Positions 35,096-44,694 are shown, numbered from the stretch's first letter. The stretch: DNA of 55,104 nucleotides from Opitutia bacterium (GCA_947377865.1 CANCHK010000008.1:1-55104); one strand, 5' to 3'. The notes: generated from the sequence alone by a model not told the origin. Translations and numbers: made by a program.

Positions 35096-38000
35096 ATGCG
35101 TCCTGCCCTCCCACTTCTCGCCGTCGCTGGCACCCTGCTCTTCGATTCCTCGCCGGCTGCCGAACGTATCCAGTTCAACCGCGACATCCGTCCAATCTTC
35201 TCCGACACCTGCTACGCCTGCCACGGCCCGGATGAGAACAAGGTGAAGGGCAAGCTGCGCCTAGACTCCCTCGATGCCGCGCGCAAGGGCGGCAAATCCG
35301 GCGAACCCGCCATCACTCCCGGTCACCCGGAAAAGAGCGAAGTAATGAAGCGACTGCTGACGAAAGACTCCGACGATCATATGCCTCCGGCAGAGTTCCA
35401 TAAGGTACTCAGCAAGGCGCAGATCGCCCTCGTCGAACAGTGGATCAAGGATGGCGCCGAATACCAAGGTCACTGGGCCTTCCAGACCCCCGTCAAGCCC
35501 GCCATCCCGTCCATTCCTGCCGGCGGCAACGCGATCGATGGGTTCCTCGCCCAAGGCCTCGCCGCCAAGGGCCTCAAGCCTAACGGGGATGCCCCTAAGG
35601 CCACACTACTCCGCCGCGCTGCGCTCGACCTGACCGGGCTTCCCCCTTCCGACGCCGACCTGCAGGCCTTCCTCGCCGATGCCTCGTCAGACGCCTGGTC
35701 CAAGGCCATCGATCGTCTGATGGCCTCGCCCCATTACGGCGAGAACATGGCGATGCAGTGGCTCGACTTCGCCCGCTACGCCGATTCGAACGGATTCCAG
35801 AGCGACACGCAGCGTACGATGTGGCCCTATCGCGACTGGGTGATCAAGGCCTTCAACGATAACAAGCCGTTCGACGCCTTCACGGTCGAGCAGCTCGCCG
35901 GCGACTTGCTCCCGCACGCTACCCGCGATCAGATCGTCGCCACGGCCTTCCATCGCAACCATCGCCTCAATGGCGAGGGAGGTCGCATCGTGGAAGAATG
36001 GTTCGCCGAAAACGTCATCGATCGCATCGAGACCACGGGTTCCACCTGGATGGGTTTGACGATGAACTGCTGCCGCTGTCACGACCATAAGTACGACCCG
36101 ATTTCGCAGAAGGAGTTTTACCAATTCTTCGCTTACTTCAATTCGAATGATGAATCCGGCGTCCTCGGGGATTTCGGCGGCTCCGGCACGACCCGTCGCG
36201 GTGGCAACACGCCCCCGGCGCTTTCTTTGCCAACCGAGGAACAGCAGAAGAAAATCGATGAGACGTCCGCCGCCCTTGCCTCCGCACAAACTGCGCTAAA
36301 GGAGATTCCCGCCTCGCAACCCGAGCTCTTTACCAAGTGGCTCGAACGTCAACGTGCCGCCTTCTCCAAGGAAGGCGTCGCCTGGCAACCACTGCCTAAC
36401 GAGAAAGTAACCGCCAAGGAAAACGCCGAATTCAAACGGCTCGACGACGGCTCCTGGCTCGTCTCGGGCGGCACGGCCGCGAAGGAGACCCACGTGGTCG
36501 AAGCTTCCCCCGACCCGGGCCTGCTGACCGCTGTCCGCCTCGAGGCCCTGCCCGACGATTCGCATCCGAACAAGAGCCTCGGCCGCGCCTTCAACGGCAA
36601 CTTCGTGCTGAGCGGCTTCGAGGTCCGTCTCCTCACCGCCGACGGCAAGACGACAAACCTTCCACTGGTGAAAGCGGAGGCCGACTTCGATCAACCGGGC
36701 TGGAGCATCGCCAAACTCGCCCCTGCGCCGATGGCCAAGGGCAAGGCGAAGAAGGCCGACAACACCAAGGCCGGCTGGGCCATCGGTGGCAACGCGGCCG
36801 AGAACCGCGTCCCGCGTAAGGCAATCTTCACGATCGCCCCGACGAACATCCCGGCCGGCGCCAAACTGGTCGTGGTCATGCGTCACGAAGCAGTTTCCGC
36901 CCACAGCATGGGCCGCTTCCGACTGAACACCTCAGGCCAGGATCCGAAGCTGCTCTCGCTCAAGACCGACCCCGCCGCCGAGGCCGCCCGCCGCTTGCTC
37001 GCCAAGCCGGCCGACCAACTGACCAAGGCCGATGGCAAGGCCCTTGAGAAACTCTTCGCCGACAGCCCGGAACACCCCCGCTTCGCCGCGACCGCCAAGG
37101 TCGCCGCCGCCAAGGTCGCCGCGGACGCTGCCAACGCGGCACCCGTGACGGTAATGGTGATGAAAGAAGCCGACAAGCCGCGCGACGCTTTCGTGCTCAT
37201 CCGCGGAGAGTACGACAAGATCGGCCCCAAGGTGGAACGTAAGCTCCCGGCCTTCCTTCCTCCGCTGCCCGCCGGCGAACCAAACAACCGCCTGGGCTTC
37301 GCCCGCTGGCTCGTCAGCGGCCAACACCCCCTCACCGCCCGCGTCTGGATCAATCGTGCCTGGGAACGCTTCTTCGGCATCGGCTTGGTGAAGACCTCCG
37401 AGAACTTCGGCTCGCAGGCCGAATGGCCGAGCAACCCCGAGCTACTCGATTGGCTGGCGGTCGAATTCGTCGATCGTAAATGGGACATGAAGGCGATGCA
37501 GAAATTGATCATGACCAGCGCCGCCTATCGCCGCAGCGCCGCGGTCACGCCAGAGATGCTCGATAAGGATCCGGAAAATCGCCTGCTCGCCCGCGGCCCT
37601 CGCTTCCGCCTTCCGGCCGAGGTCATCCGTGACCAAGCCCTCTGGACGGCCGGCCTACTCGTCGACAAGCAAGGCGGCCCCAGCGTGAAACCCTACATGC
37701 CCGAAGCGGTCTGGGACGAGACCAGCGTCTACGGTGACATGCGCAATTATAAATCCGACACGGGCGAGGGCCTCTGGCGCCGTTCGCTCTACACGATCTG
37801 GAAACGCACCGCGGCGCCGCCCACGATGCTGCTCTTCGATTCGGCCGGCCGCGAGGTCTGCACGGTGAAGCGCTCCCGCTCCAACACGCCGATGCAGGCG
37901 CTCTCGCTGCTCAACGAGGTCACGTTCGTCGAAGCCGCCCGCAAGCTCGCCGAACAATCCCTGCGCCAACCCGGCGACAACGACGCCAAGCTGGCCTGGA

Positions 38001-38230
38001 CCTTCCGCAAGGTGGTCCGCCGCGAAGCGACGGCCGCCGAACTGGCGGTGCTGCGCAAGGGCCTCGACAAGCGCCTCGCGACGTACGCCGCCGATCCCAC
38101 GCTCGCCCCGAAGCTGCTCGCCCAAGGCATGAGCCCCGCGCCGACCGACCTCGACCGCAACCAGCTGGCCTCCTGGACGGCGACGGCTAACATCCTCCTC
38201 AATCTCGACGAAACCGTCACCCGCGAATGA
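35096..38230 (+). CDS. PSD1 protein: PSCyt1 - DUF1549 - DUF1553 (pair 3)
   Basis: 1044 aa. Signal peptide about 1-22. PSCyt1 domain with CYACHGPDENKVKG (Cys42-His46) and DDHMPPAEFHK, whose Met is the probable second heme ligand. DUF1549 about 140-350 with YGENMAMQWLDFARYADS and the second heme-type motif CCRCHDHKYDPI near residue 325. A central beta-rich region (about 430-600) and an Ala/Lys-rich helix (about 620-680) precede the FVLIRGEYDKIG motif. DUF1553 follows (HPLTARVWINRAWERFFGIG) to the C-terminus (ANILLNLDETVTRE). The stop codon overlaps the DUF1501 start by 4 bp (ATGA), so they are coupled. Its promoter must lie between the terminator at 35036 and 35096. Confidence 0.9.
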   Translation: MRPALPLLAVAGTLLFDSSPAAERIQFNRDIRPIFSDTCYACHGPDENKVKGKLRLDSLDAARKGGKSGEPAITPGHPEKSEVMKRLLTKDSDDHMPPAEFHKVLSKAQIALVEQWIKDGAEYQGHWAFQTPVKPAIPSIPAGGNAIDGFLAQGLAAKGLKPNGDAPKATLLRRAALDLTGLPPSDADLQAFLADASSDAWSKAIDRLMASPHYGENMAMQWLDFARYADSNGFQSDTQRTMWPYRDWVIKAFNDNKPFDAFTVEQLAGDLLPHATRDQIVATAFHRNHRLNGEGGRIVEEWFAENVIDRIETTGSTWMGLTMNCCRCHDHKYDPISQKEFYQFFAYFNSNDESGVLGDFGGSGTTRRGGNTPPALSLPTEEQQKKIDETSAALASAQTALKEIPASQPELFTKWLERQRAAFSKEGVAWQPLPNEKVTAKENAEFKRLDDGSWLVSGGTAAKETHVVEASPDPGLLTAVRLEALPDDSHPNKSLGRAFNGNFVLSGFEVRLLTADGKTTNLPLVKAEADFDQPGWSIAKLAPAPMAKGKAKKADNTKAGWAIGGNAAENRVPRKAIFTIAPTNIPAGAKLVVVMRHEAVSAHSMGRFRLNTSGQDPKLLSLKTDPAAEAARRLLAKPADQLTKADGKALEKLFADSPEHPRFAATAKVAAAKVAADAANAAPVTVMVMKEADKPRDAFVLIRGEYDKIGPKVERKLPAFLPPLPAGEPNNRLGFARWLVSGQHPLTARVWINRAWERFFGIGLVKTSENFGSQAEWPSNPELLDWLAVEFVDRKWDMKAMQKLIMTSAAYRRSAAVTPEMLDKDPENRLLARGPRFRLPAEVIRDQALWTAGLLVDKQGGPSVKPYMPEAVWDETSVYGDMRNYKSDTGEGLWRRSLYTIWKRTAAPPTMLLFDSAGREVCTVKRSRSNTPMQALSLLNEVTFVEAARKLAEQSLRQPGDNDAKLAWTFRKVVRREATAAELAVLRKGLDKRLATYAADPTLAPKLLAQGMSPAPTDLDRNQLASWTATANILLNLDETVTRE

Positions 38231-39690
38231 ACTGCAACGACCGTCAATTCCTGGGATTAGACCAGGCCACCCGCATGGCCCTGTCCCGCCGCACCTTCAT
38301 CAAGGGTTCCGCCGGCGGCATCGGCCTCGCCGCGCTGGGCTCGCTGATGGGCACGCCGGCCTTCGCCGCCAACCCGGGCCTGGGCTTCCCGAACTTCAAG
38401 CCGAAGGCGAAGCGCATCATCTACCTGTTCCAGTCCGGCGCGCCGTCGCAGATGGACCTCTTTGACCCGAAGCCGCAACTGGAAGCGATGCGCGGCAAGG
38501 ACCTCCCGGAATCCATCCGCAAGGGCCAGCGCCTGACGACAATGACCTCGGGTCAGAAGGCCTTCCCTGTCGCGCCGACAATCTTCAAGTTCAAGCAGCA
38601 CGGCCAGTCGGGCAACTGGTTCAGCGAACTGATCCCCCACATCGCCTCGAAGTCCGATGAATGGTGCGTGGTGCGCGCGATGCACACGGAAGCGATCAAC
38701 CACGACCCGGCGATCACCTTCATGCAGACGGGCAGCCAGCTGGCGGGTCGCCCGAGCATCGGCGCCTGGTCCGCCTACGGCCTCGGCAGCGAGAACGCCG
38801 ACCTCCCCGCCTACGTGGTGATGACGTCCTTCGGCAGCGGCCGCCCTGACGATCAGCCGCTCTACGACCGCCTCTGGGGCGCGGGCTTCCTGCCCTCCAA
38901 GCTCCAAGGGGTGAAGCTCCGCAACAAGGGCGAGCGCGTGCTCTACCTCAAGGATCCTGAAGGCATCCCCCGCGAGGTCCGTCGCGAACAGCTCGACGAG
39001 ATTGCCGCCCTCAACAACCAGCGGCACGGCGTCCTGGGCGACCCGGAGATCCAGACCCGCATCTCGCAATACGAGATGGCCTTCCGCATGCAGACGAGCG
39101 TCCCTGACCTGCTTGACCTCTCGAAGGAACCACAGCACGTGCTCGATCTCTACGGTCCCGACGTGAAGCGACCCGGATCCTACGCCTCGAACTGCCTCCT
39201 GGCCCGCCGTCTCTGCGAACGCGACGTCCGCTTCGTCCAGCTCTTCCACATGGGCTGGGACCACCACGGCGGCCTGCCCAAGGCCATCAAGGGCCAGTGC
39301 AACGACACCGACCAGGCCACAGCCGGCCTCCTCACCGACCTCAAGCAGCGCGGGCTGCTCGACGACACGCTCGTCGTCTGGGGCGGTGAATTCGGCCGCA
39401 CGACCTATTCGCAAGGCACGCTGACCGAGACCAACTACGGCCGCGACCACCACCCCCGCTGCTTCACGGTCCTGATGGCCGGCGCCGGCGTCAACAAGGG
39501 CACGACCTTCGGCGAGACCGACGACTTCAGCTACAACATCGTCAAGGACGGGGTGCACGTGCACGACCTCAACGCGACGATCCTGCACCTGATGGGCGTC
39601 GAGCACACCCGCCTGACCTACCGACACCAAGGCCGCGACTTCCGCCTCACCGATATCCACGGCGAAGTGGTCAAGAAGCTCTTGGCGTAA
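38227..39690 (+). CDS. Tat-exported DUF1501 protein (pair 3)
   Basis: 487 aa. The Tat motif SRRTFIKGSAGGIGLAALG starts near residue 20 and ends in a PAFAA-type cleavage region. DUF1501 core motifs: IIYLFQSGAPSQMDLFDPK, CVVRAMHTEAINHDPA, WGGEFGRTT, GRDHHPRCFTVLMAGAG and VHDLNATILHLMG. The whole family layout is present, so the protein is intact. It overlaps its PSD1 partner by 4 bp. The sequence immediately after the stop is an octamer array that, with an opposite-strand array before the sulfatase stop, fills the convergent junction. Enzymatic function unknown. Confidence 0.9.
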   Translation: MNCNDRQFLGLDQATRMALSRRTFIKGSAGGIGLAALGSLMGTPAFAANPGLGFPNFKPKAKRIIYLFQSGAPSQMDLFDPKPQLEAMRGKDLPESIRKGQRLTTMTSGQKAFPVAPTIFKFKQHGQSGNWFSELIPHIASKSDEWCVVRAMHTEAINHDPAITFMQTGSQLAGRPSIGAWSAYGLGSENADLPAYVVMTSFGSGRPDDQPLYDRLWGAGFLPSKLQGVKLRNKGERVLYLKDPEGIPREVRREQLDEIAALNNQRHGVLGDPEIQTRISQYEMAFRMQTSVPDLLDLSKEPQHVLDLYGPDVKRPGSYASNCLLARRLCERDVRFVQLFHMGWDHHGGLPKAIKGQCNDTDQATAGLLTDLKQRGLLDDTLVVWGGEFGRTTYSQGTLTETNYGRDHHPRCFTVLMAGAGVNKGTTFGETDDFSYNIVKDGVHVHDLNATILHLMGVEHTRLTYRHQGRDFRLTDIHGEVVKKLLA

Positions 39691-39730
39691 TTGAGTAGTT
39701 GACCTGTTGAACGGTTGAACTGTTGGCCAG
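39691..39730 (+). repeat. Octamer array (GTTGAAYN-like), left arm of second locus
   Basis: Phased units after the stop codon: TTGAGTA, GTTGACCT, GTTGAACG, GTTGAACT, GTTGGCCA, then GACATAG. The first full unit starts at 39698. Confidence 0.75.
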
Positions 39731-39836
39731 ACATAGCGCATTGCGGCCTGGTATTAAAAAGTCCATGAGGCATCCAAGGGTCACTCAACTGGACTCCTGG
39801 TTAGCATTCACCAATTAGAGGTAGCAGGCAGCCTCT

Positions 39837-39874
39837 CTGGCCAACCAATCAACAGTTCAACTGTTCAACTAACG
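39837..39874 (-). repeat. Octamer array (GTTGAAYN-like), right arm of second locus
   Basis: On the minus strand: GTTGAACA, GTTGAACT, GTTGATTG, GTTGGCCA, then GAGAGG. It lies 5 bp after the sulfatase stop codon. The 106 bp between the two arms show no ORF or tRNA. Confidence 0.75.
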
Positions 39875-39878
39875 CAGG

Positions 39879-41384
39879 TCACTTCCCCATCTGCTCCCGG
39901 TACATCACCTTGAAGGGATTCTCGGCGGGGCCTTGGGCGTTCTCATTGACCATCAGCGGGCGACATTCCTTCCACCAGGCGTCATGCTTGGCGATGAGCT
40001 CGGCGACGACTTCCGGATGCTTCGCGGCGACGTCGGTCGTCTCGCCATAATCGACGCTCAGGTCAAAGAGCTCCCAATTAGCCGCCACCTGGACAAAGTC
40101 TGCCGGTGACTGCTGGGCTTTCTTCCCGGCCTTGCCTTTAACCTTGGCGGCTCCGGCGACCGCGGCACCGGTCGACACGAGATGCCACCGAGTCGTACGC
40201 ACGCTCGTACCCGAAAACTTACCCGTCTCAGGATCGACACCTTTGACCATATTACCCCAGCGGCCGACGTGCGTGAAGAGCACTCGATCCGGCCAGGCGA
40301 TATCCTGACCCACTTTTGCGGTCAGCAACGGGACGAGGCTGCGGCCTTCCATCTGGGCCTTCATCTGGTCAGAAGCTGGCGTGCCGGTGAGCTCAAGAAT
40401 CGTCGGGGCAAAATCAATGTGAGCGGCCAGCGCCTTGACGTCGGCTGGGAGGAACTGTCCCGGCAAGCGCCAAAAAGACATGGCCCGGATACCGCCCATG
40501 TAAGGCGTACCTTTGCCCGAGTGCATGCCCGCGTTGAAGACCTTCACGCCTGCGGTACCGCCGTTGTCGTTCATCAAGACAATCAAGGTGTCTTTGGCGA
40601 TACCCATGGCCTCGACCTTCGCCAGTAGCTTGCCGACGTTCTGGTCGATGTTATGTATCATGCCGAAGAAGTTCTCGGTATCCTTACCCAAATCTTTGCC
40701 TTCGTAGAGAGCGGCGTCTTCCGGCTTAGCGTGATAAGGACCGTGCGGCGCATTGGTCGCGATATAAGCGTAGAACGGACGCTTGGCCGCGGACTCGCCC
40801 TCGATCCATTGCGTCGCCTGCTTAAAGAACTCATCGGTACAATACCCTTCGGTCTTCACGAACTTGCCGTTGTGCAACAGGGTCGGTCCGTAATAGGAAT
40901 TTTTGGGCACATCACCGCAGCTGCCCGGGTAGCTCTGACCGATGCCACCGGCGCCATGGATATAAACTTCGTCGAAGCCGCGCTTGCCGGGCTGATACTC
41001 GGCCTCGTCGCCGAGGTGCCACTTGCCAAAAATGCCGGTGCGATAGCCGGCCTTCTGCAACTGCTGGGCGAGCGTCACCGAGCCGAGTGCCATGCGCTCA
41101 CGTTCCAAGATCGTATGGGTGATACCGTTCTTGAATTCGTGGCGGCCCGTCAGCAAGGCACTGCGCGTCGGCGAACAGGTCGGCGAGACCTGGAAATCGG
41201 TGAAGCGGACACTTTCCGATCGGAGCTTGTCGATATTAGGGGTCTTCAGCACGGGGTTACCGTGGGCGCTCAGGTCGCCGTAACCCTGGTCGTCCGTCAG
41301 GATGAAGATGACGTTGGGTCGATCCGCGGCCACGACGGCCACCGAGCAGACAAGCATCAGGATGCGGAACAGGGGTGTAAGCAT
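39879..41384 (-). CDS. Secreted sulfatase, arylsulfatase A-like (type I)
   Basis: 501 aa. Signal peptide about 1-20. The N-terminal metal motif is ILTDDQGYGDLSAHG (Asp31-Asp32). The formylglycine motif is CSPTR with Cys70 in SPTCSPTRSALLTGR, so it needs a formylglycine-generating enzyme. Then come KWHLGD, the metal/sulfate-site MNDNGGTAG and SGKGTPYMGGIR. Length fits S1 family sulfatases. Acts outside the cytoplasm on a sulfated sugar or aryl sulfate; subfamily cannot be assigned here. Convergent with the DUF1501 gene at its 3' end and divergent from the cytochrome gene at 41473. No maturase gene lies in the window. Confidence 0.93.
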   Translation of the reverse strand: MLTPLFRILMLVCSVAVVAADRPNVIFILTDDQGYGDLSAHGNPVLKTPNIDKLRSESVRFTDFQVSPTCSPTRSALLTGRHEFKNGITHTILERERMALGSVTLAQQLQKAGYRTGIFGKWHLGDEAEYQPGKRGFDEVYIHGAGGIGQSYPGSCGDVPKNSYYGPTLLHNGKFVKTEGYCTDEFFKQATQWIEGESAAKRPFYAYIATNAPHGPYHAKPEDAALYEGKDLGKDTENFFGMIHNIDQNVGKLLAKVEAMGIAKDTLIVLMNDNGGTAGVKVFNAGMHSGKGTPYMGGIRAMSFWRLPGQFLPADVKALAAHIDFAPTILELTGTPASDQMKAQMEGRSLVPLLTAKVGQDIAWPDRVLFTHVGRWGNMVKGVDPETGKFSGTSVRTTRWHLVSTGAAVAGAAKVKGKAGKKAQQSPADFVQVAANWELFDLSVDYGETTDVAAKHPEVVAELIAKHDAWWKECRPLMVNENAQGPAENPFKVMYREQMGK

Positions 41385-41472
41385 GACCTAGGTCTAGGCC
41401 TTTTCCTTACGTCTGCCAGCCTGAGTTGGCGGTCTCGACAAGCCCGCCGTAACCCATCATTAACAACCTAGG
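41385..41472. promoter_or_regulatory. Divergent intergenic region with CCTAGG sites
   Basis: 88 bp between the sulfatase (-) and cytochrome (+) genes. A perfect 10-bp palindrome GACCTAGGTC lies at 41385-41394 next to the sulfatase start, and CCTAGG recurs at 41467-41472 just before the other start. This is a possible pair of operator half-regions; no clear -35/-10 is visible. Confidence 0.3.
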
Positions 41473-43050
41473 ATGACCCCTCGCCTCCTCGCCCTCTGCC
41501 TGCTGACGGCCGCCTCGCTGTCTGCCCAGGTCGAGCCGACGGGGGCCGAGCTCTATCGCCAATATTGCGCCGCCTGCCACGGACAAGAAGGCCTCGGCAT
41601 CCCGCAGGCCTTCCCCCCGCTAGCCGCCTCCGACTTCATCGCCAATCAACGCGAACGGGCCCTCCGCGCCCCGCTGGAAGGCCTCAAGGACAGAATCGAA
41701 GTCAATGGCCAGGCCTATCAAGGCTGGATGCCTCCAGTGACCCTACGCGACGAGGACCTGGCCAAGGTCTTCAATTATGTCTTCAGCAGCTGGGGCAATG
41801 CCTACGCACCGACCTCCGCCGCCGAGATTGCCGCGATCCGGGCCCAGACGACATACCCGACCTACGAGAAGCTCCTCGCCGCGATGTCGCCCGACGTCCT
41901 GCCGCCCGCACCCGCAGGCTGGAAATTCTCCGTTGCCGCGAACCTCGATTTTCAACCGACCCGTCTGACGGCCCACCCCGACGGCCAGCACGTCCTCATC
42001 CTGGCCGCGAAGGGAGATATCTGGTCCTGGAACATCGCCACCCGCGAAGTGGCACTCCTCTGGTCCGGCAAGGAGCTGCAAGACTTCAAGCTGGGGGACC
42101 CCACCTGCCTCGGCCTCGGCACGGATGACAAAGGCCGCCTCTACTTTATCAGCAACCAGTGCAACAAGTCGAAGATGCCAGTCGTGAACGAGGTGACAAT
42201 CTTCCGGACTGAGCCTTGGGCTGGCGCAAGTTCGTGGACCAAGCCGAAGCCATGGATGGTCACGGCCTATAACTTCGGAGTCGGTCCGTATAACCATGGC
42301 GTAAACCACATCGCCCAAGGCCCCGATGGCCTGCTCTACGTCAGCAGCGGCTCCCGCACCGACGGAGGGGAGACAGGCCAGTCCCCCAATTACGACAAGT
42401 CGGGCGAGAATCCGCTGACGGCGACGCTCTGGCGCCTTAATCCTGAAACCGAACATCCCAATATCGAGATCTTCGCGAACGGACTCCGTAACACCTACCA
42501 TTTCACCTGGGATCACGCAGGCCATCTCCTTGGTGTCGAGAACGGCACCGACGCCGATACACCGGAAGAGCTCAATCTGATCGAGCGCGGCAAACACTAC
42601 GGCTTCCCGTTTGAGTTCGGCGACTGGACGAAGAAACCCTATCCGCATACCCCGGACGCGCCCAAGGACCTGGCCTTCGTGCGGCCGTTCAAGAACGTCG
42701 GACCAGACGCCAACGATCGCGGCGGCTCGGCGACCTTCACGCCCCACTCCTCTCCTTCCACGATCCTCGAACTCGGACCAGACTGGCCCGCCCCACTAGG
42801 CAATAGCTTCTTGATCACCCGCTTTGGCAACTACCTCAAGGACCAGAGCGGCTTCGACCTAGTGCAGGCGCGCCTCGATTTCGCGAAGAAGGAAGCGGTG
42901 GTCACTACGGTCGCCGCTCCGCTGGCCCGCCCGATCTCGATGATTACCCTGCCCGGCCACCGCCTGCTCATCGCCGAATATTGCCGCGGCAACTCTCTCG
43001 CCGCCGGCACGAGCACGCCGGGACGACTGATCATCCTGGAGCCGAAGTAA
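41473..43050 (+). CDS. Secreted cytochrome c - glucose/sorbosone dehydrogenase-like protein
   Basis: 525 aa. Signal peptide about 1-19. An N-terminal class I cytochrome c domain with CAACHGQEG (Cys32-His36) and a probable Met ligand in QGWMPPV. From about 150 on is a beta-propeller of the glucose/sorbosone dehydrogenase type: NHGVNHIAQGPDGLLYVSSG, FANGLRNTYHFTWD and GVENGTDADTPEELN, ending in RPISMITLPGHRLLIAEY. The order (heme first) is opposite to the propeller proteins at 3146 and 17251. Likely a periplasmic PQQ- or metal-dependent sugar dehydrogenase that reduces its own heme (inference). It ends 2 bp from the convergent methyltransferase gene. Confidence 0.87.
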   Translation: MTPRLLALCLLTAASLSAQVEPTGAELYRQYCAACHGQEGLGIPQAFPPLAASDFIANQRERALRAPLEGLKDRIEVNGQAYQGWMPPVTLRDEDLAKVFNYVFSSWGNAYAPTSAAEIAAIRAQTTYPTYEKLLAAMSPDVLPPAPAGWKFSVAANLDFQPTRLTAHPDGQHVLILAAKGDIWSWNIATREVALLWSGKELQDFKLGDPTCLGLGTDDKGRLYFISNQCNKSKMPVVNEVTIFRTEPWAGASSWTKPKPWMVTAYNFGVGPYNHGVNHIAQGPDGLLYVSSGSRTDGGETGQSPNYDKSGENPLTATLWRLNPETEHPNIEIFANGLRNTYHFTWDHAGHLLGVENGTDADTPEELNLIERGKHYGFPFEFGDWTKKPYPHTPDAPKDLAFVRPFKNVGPDANDRGGSATFTPHSSPSTILELGPDWPAPLGNSFLITRFGNYLKDQSGFDLVQARLDFAKKEAVVTTVAAPLARPISMITLPGHRLLIAEYCRGNSLAAGTSTPGRLIILEPK

Positions 43051-43052
43051 GC

Positions 43053-43856
43053 TCAGGCCTTCTTGGTCAGCCTGAACGAACGGTAGCTCATCTCGCCGCT
43101 CACGGCGTCGCGATGCAGCCGCGACCCCTTGACGCCGGCAAAGTCCAACGCCAGGCCATGCAAGCATCGAGGTAACGCCTGTTTCACCATGGCGATGTAA
43201 CGTGGTGTATTCAGTTCCATGCCACGGATGACTTCCGGGTTGATCAGGCGCATCTCATCCAGCCTCAACCGAGGATGCTTCGCCAAGGCGGACACCCATT
43301 CGTCGATGCCATTCTGATAACGCAGGTCTGCATGACAGAACCTACCCCCAGGTTTGAGCACGCGCGACACCTCGTCGACGAAGCCTGGAAAATCCGGGTA
43401 GCAGTGCGACGCTTCGACATTGATGACGACATCGAAGGACGCGTCAGGGAACGGCAACTTCTGGGCGTCTCCGACCTGAAAGCGAAGGCCGGTAGCCTGA
43501 TGGCGGGCCTGACAATGCCGGATGGCCTCCGGATTGAGATCCAGCCCGATGTACTCGGCCGGCTGATGGGTCCTGGCGAAATATGAAGCTCCACCACCAT
43601 GGCCGCAGCTGACCTCGAGTACCCGTAATCCGCGCAAGGCGACACCGCCGCGAACATGCTCATACAATTGAATATTCGGCCGATTCGGCTCATCGGCTTC
43701 GGACAGAAGCAATGAGGAGCCTTCGGCCTCCTGAAAGGCATAGTTCAGAAAATCGATACCCTGCGCACGCACGCGCCGGGTGAAGAACGGATACCACCAG
43801 GCCCAAAGTTTCTGGCGAAGCTTCGGGCGGACAAGAATCTCTTCGATGAATCCCAT
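43053..43856 (-). CDS. Class I SAM-dependent methyltransferase
   Basis: 267 aa, cytosolic. The SAM-binding motif I is VLEVSCGHGGGASYFAR (about 77-93), followed by YIGLDLNPEAI and VGDAQKLPFPDASFDVVINV (motifs II-III). The tail FCHADLRYQ matches motif IV regions of small-molecule methyltransferases such as phthiotriol/tocopherol-type enzymes. The glycine-rich loop has an unusual GHGGG in place of GCGxG, but this occurs in that subgroup. Its start codon overlaps the stop of the uracil-DNA glycosylase gene (TGATG), so both are likely transcribed together. Substrate unknown: a lipid, quinone or secondary metabolite are all possible. Confidence 0.82.
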   Translation of the reverse strand: MGFIEEILVRPKLRQKLWAWWYPFFTRRVRAQGIDFLNYAFQEAEGSSLLLSEADEPNRPNIQLYEHVRGGVALRGLRVLEVSCGHGGGASYFARTHQPAEYIGLDLNPEAIRHCQARHQATGLRFQVGDAQKLPFPDASFDVVINVEASHCYPDFPGFVDEVSRVLKPGGRFCHADLRYQNGIDEWVSALAKHPRLRLDEMRLINPEVIRGMELNTPRYIAMVKQALPRCLHGLALDFAGVKGSRLHRDAVSGEMSYRSFRLTKKA

Positions 43857-44584
43857 CAGGACCAGACCCCCTGCTCGACCAAGGCCTTCGTCGCCGCCGC
43901 CGACCAGCCGCGGTTCGCGACGGGATTCGCCGGACTCGGATGCGGGACCTTCGCGTACTTGACCAGGAGCCCGTCCAGTGCTTCGCGCGCCCGCGTCTCG
44001 GCATAACCGCCGACGCCGACGACGGTGCTGACGCCGAGCGTCTCGACGATCACGCGCAGGAGTTTGTCACATTCCTTGTTCACCGGGGCCATGACCTCGT
44101 TCGGCAGCTCCTCGGGGATGACATTGCGACCCTGCTTGGTGTTCTCCAGGAACAGCAAGGGACAGTAGTTGTGGACGAGATGATCGGCAAAGAAAGCCTC
44201 CGCCTTACCGAAGCGTTCCTGGAACAAGCCCCAAAGACGGCGGCCGCTGACTTCGGAACGATGGCAGGCGAAACCTGTCACCTTCTTGCCCGGGTGCTCC
44301 TTCTCAGGTCGGCCAACCGGCATCTCGAGGCCCATCCAATCTCGGACGGCGGCGATCTCGCCGAACGGCACTCCCGTCTGAGCCATGCCGAAGGGACCGG
44401 GATTCATACCCAAGAAGAGCACCTTCCGAGGGCCGGCAGCCGCGTAACGACGCAGGTAAGCCTCATGCGAAGCCCAAGCATAGTCCAGCGGTTGATAGAC
44501 GAAGTCCGCCGGTGCAGGAAATGAACGTCCAGCCAAGGCCTTCCGTAACGTGATTGTCGCTCGGATGACGGGTTCGGCGGACAT
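43856..44584 (-). CDS. SMUG1-type uracil-DNA glycosylase
   Basis: 242 aa from the ATG at 44584; the frame is open further upstream (to 44683) but overlaps the start region of the divergent arginine decarboxylase gene. Key motifs: GMNPGPFGMAQTGVPFGEI (family 3 UDG motif 1), VHNYCPLLFLE, and VPHPSPANP near the C-terminus (motif 2), plus VVGVGGYAETRAREAL. This is the layout of single-strand-selective monofunctional uracil-DNA glycosylase, which removes uracil and oxidised pyrimidines from DNA in the cytoplasm. Length fits. Co-transcribed with the methyltransferase gene (1-bp overlap) without obvious functional link. Confidence 0.9.
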   Translation of the reverse strand: MSAEPVIRATITLRKALAGRSFPAPADFVYQPLDYAWASHEAYLRRYAAAGPRKVLFLGMNPGPFGMAQTGVPFGEIAAVRDWMGLEMPVGRPEKEHPGKKVTGFACHRSEVSGRRLWGLFQERFGKAEAFFADHLVHNYCPLLFLENTKQGRNVIPEELPNEVMAPVNKECDKLLRVIVETLGVSTVVGVGGYAETRAREALDGLLVKYAKVPHPSPANPVANRGWSAAATKALVEQGVWS

Positions 44585-44694
44585 GTGGTCAGACAATCGC
44601 CCGACGCCTCCGGGTCGAGCCGTAAGCCACCCGCTGAGGCGAGATTTCCCCTTGCGCTTCCCCCCGCACGATAAAAAGTCCACCTCCTACCGAC

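Noticed and set aside
38257-39741. 494-aa open frame on the minus strand
   Set aside because: It lies opposite a clear DUF1501 gene, has low-complexity Ala/Gly/Val/His-rich composition and no family motif; it is a shadow frame of high-GC coding sequence.
39731-39836. Possible small RNA or tRNA between octamer arms
   Set aside because: I found no tRNA cloverleaf, promoter or terminator in the 106 bp.
44585-44683. Upstream extension of the SMUG-type glycosylase gene
   Set aside because: Adds 33 basic, non-conserved residues and occupies the promoter region of the divergent arginine decarboxylase gene.
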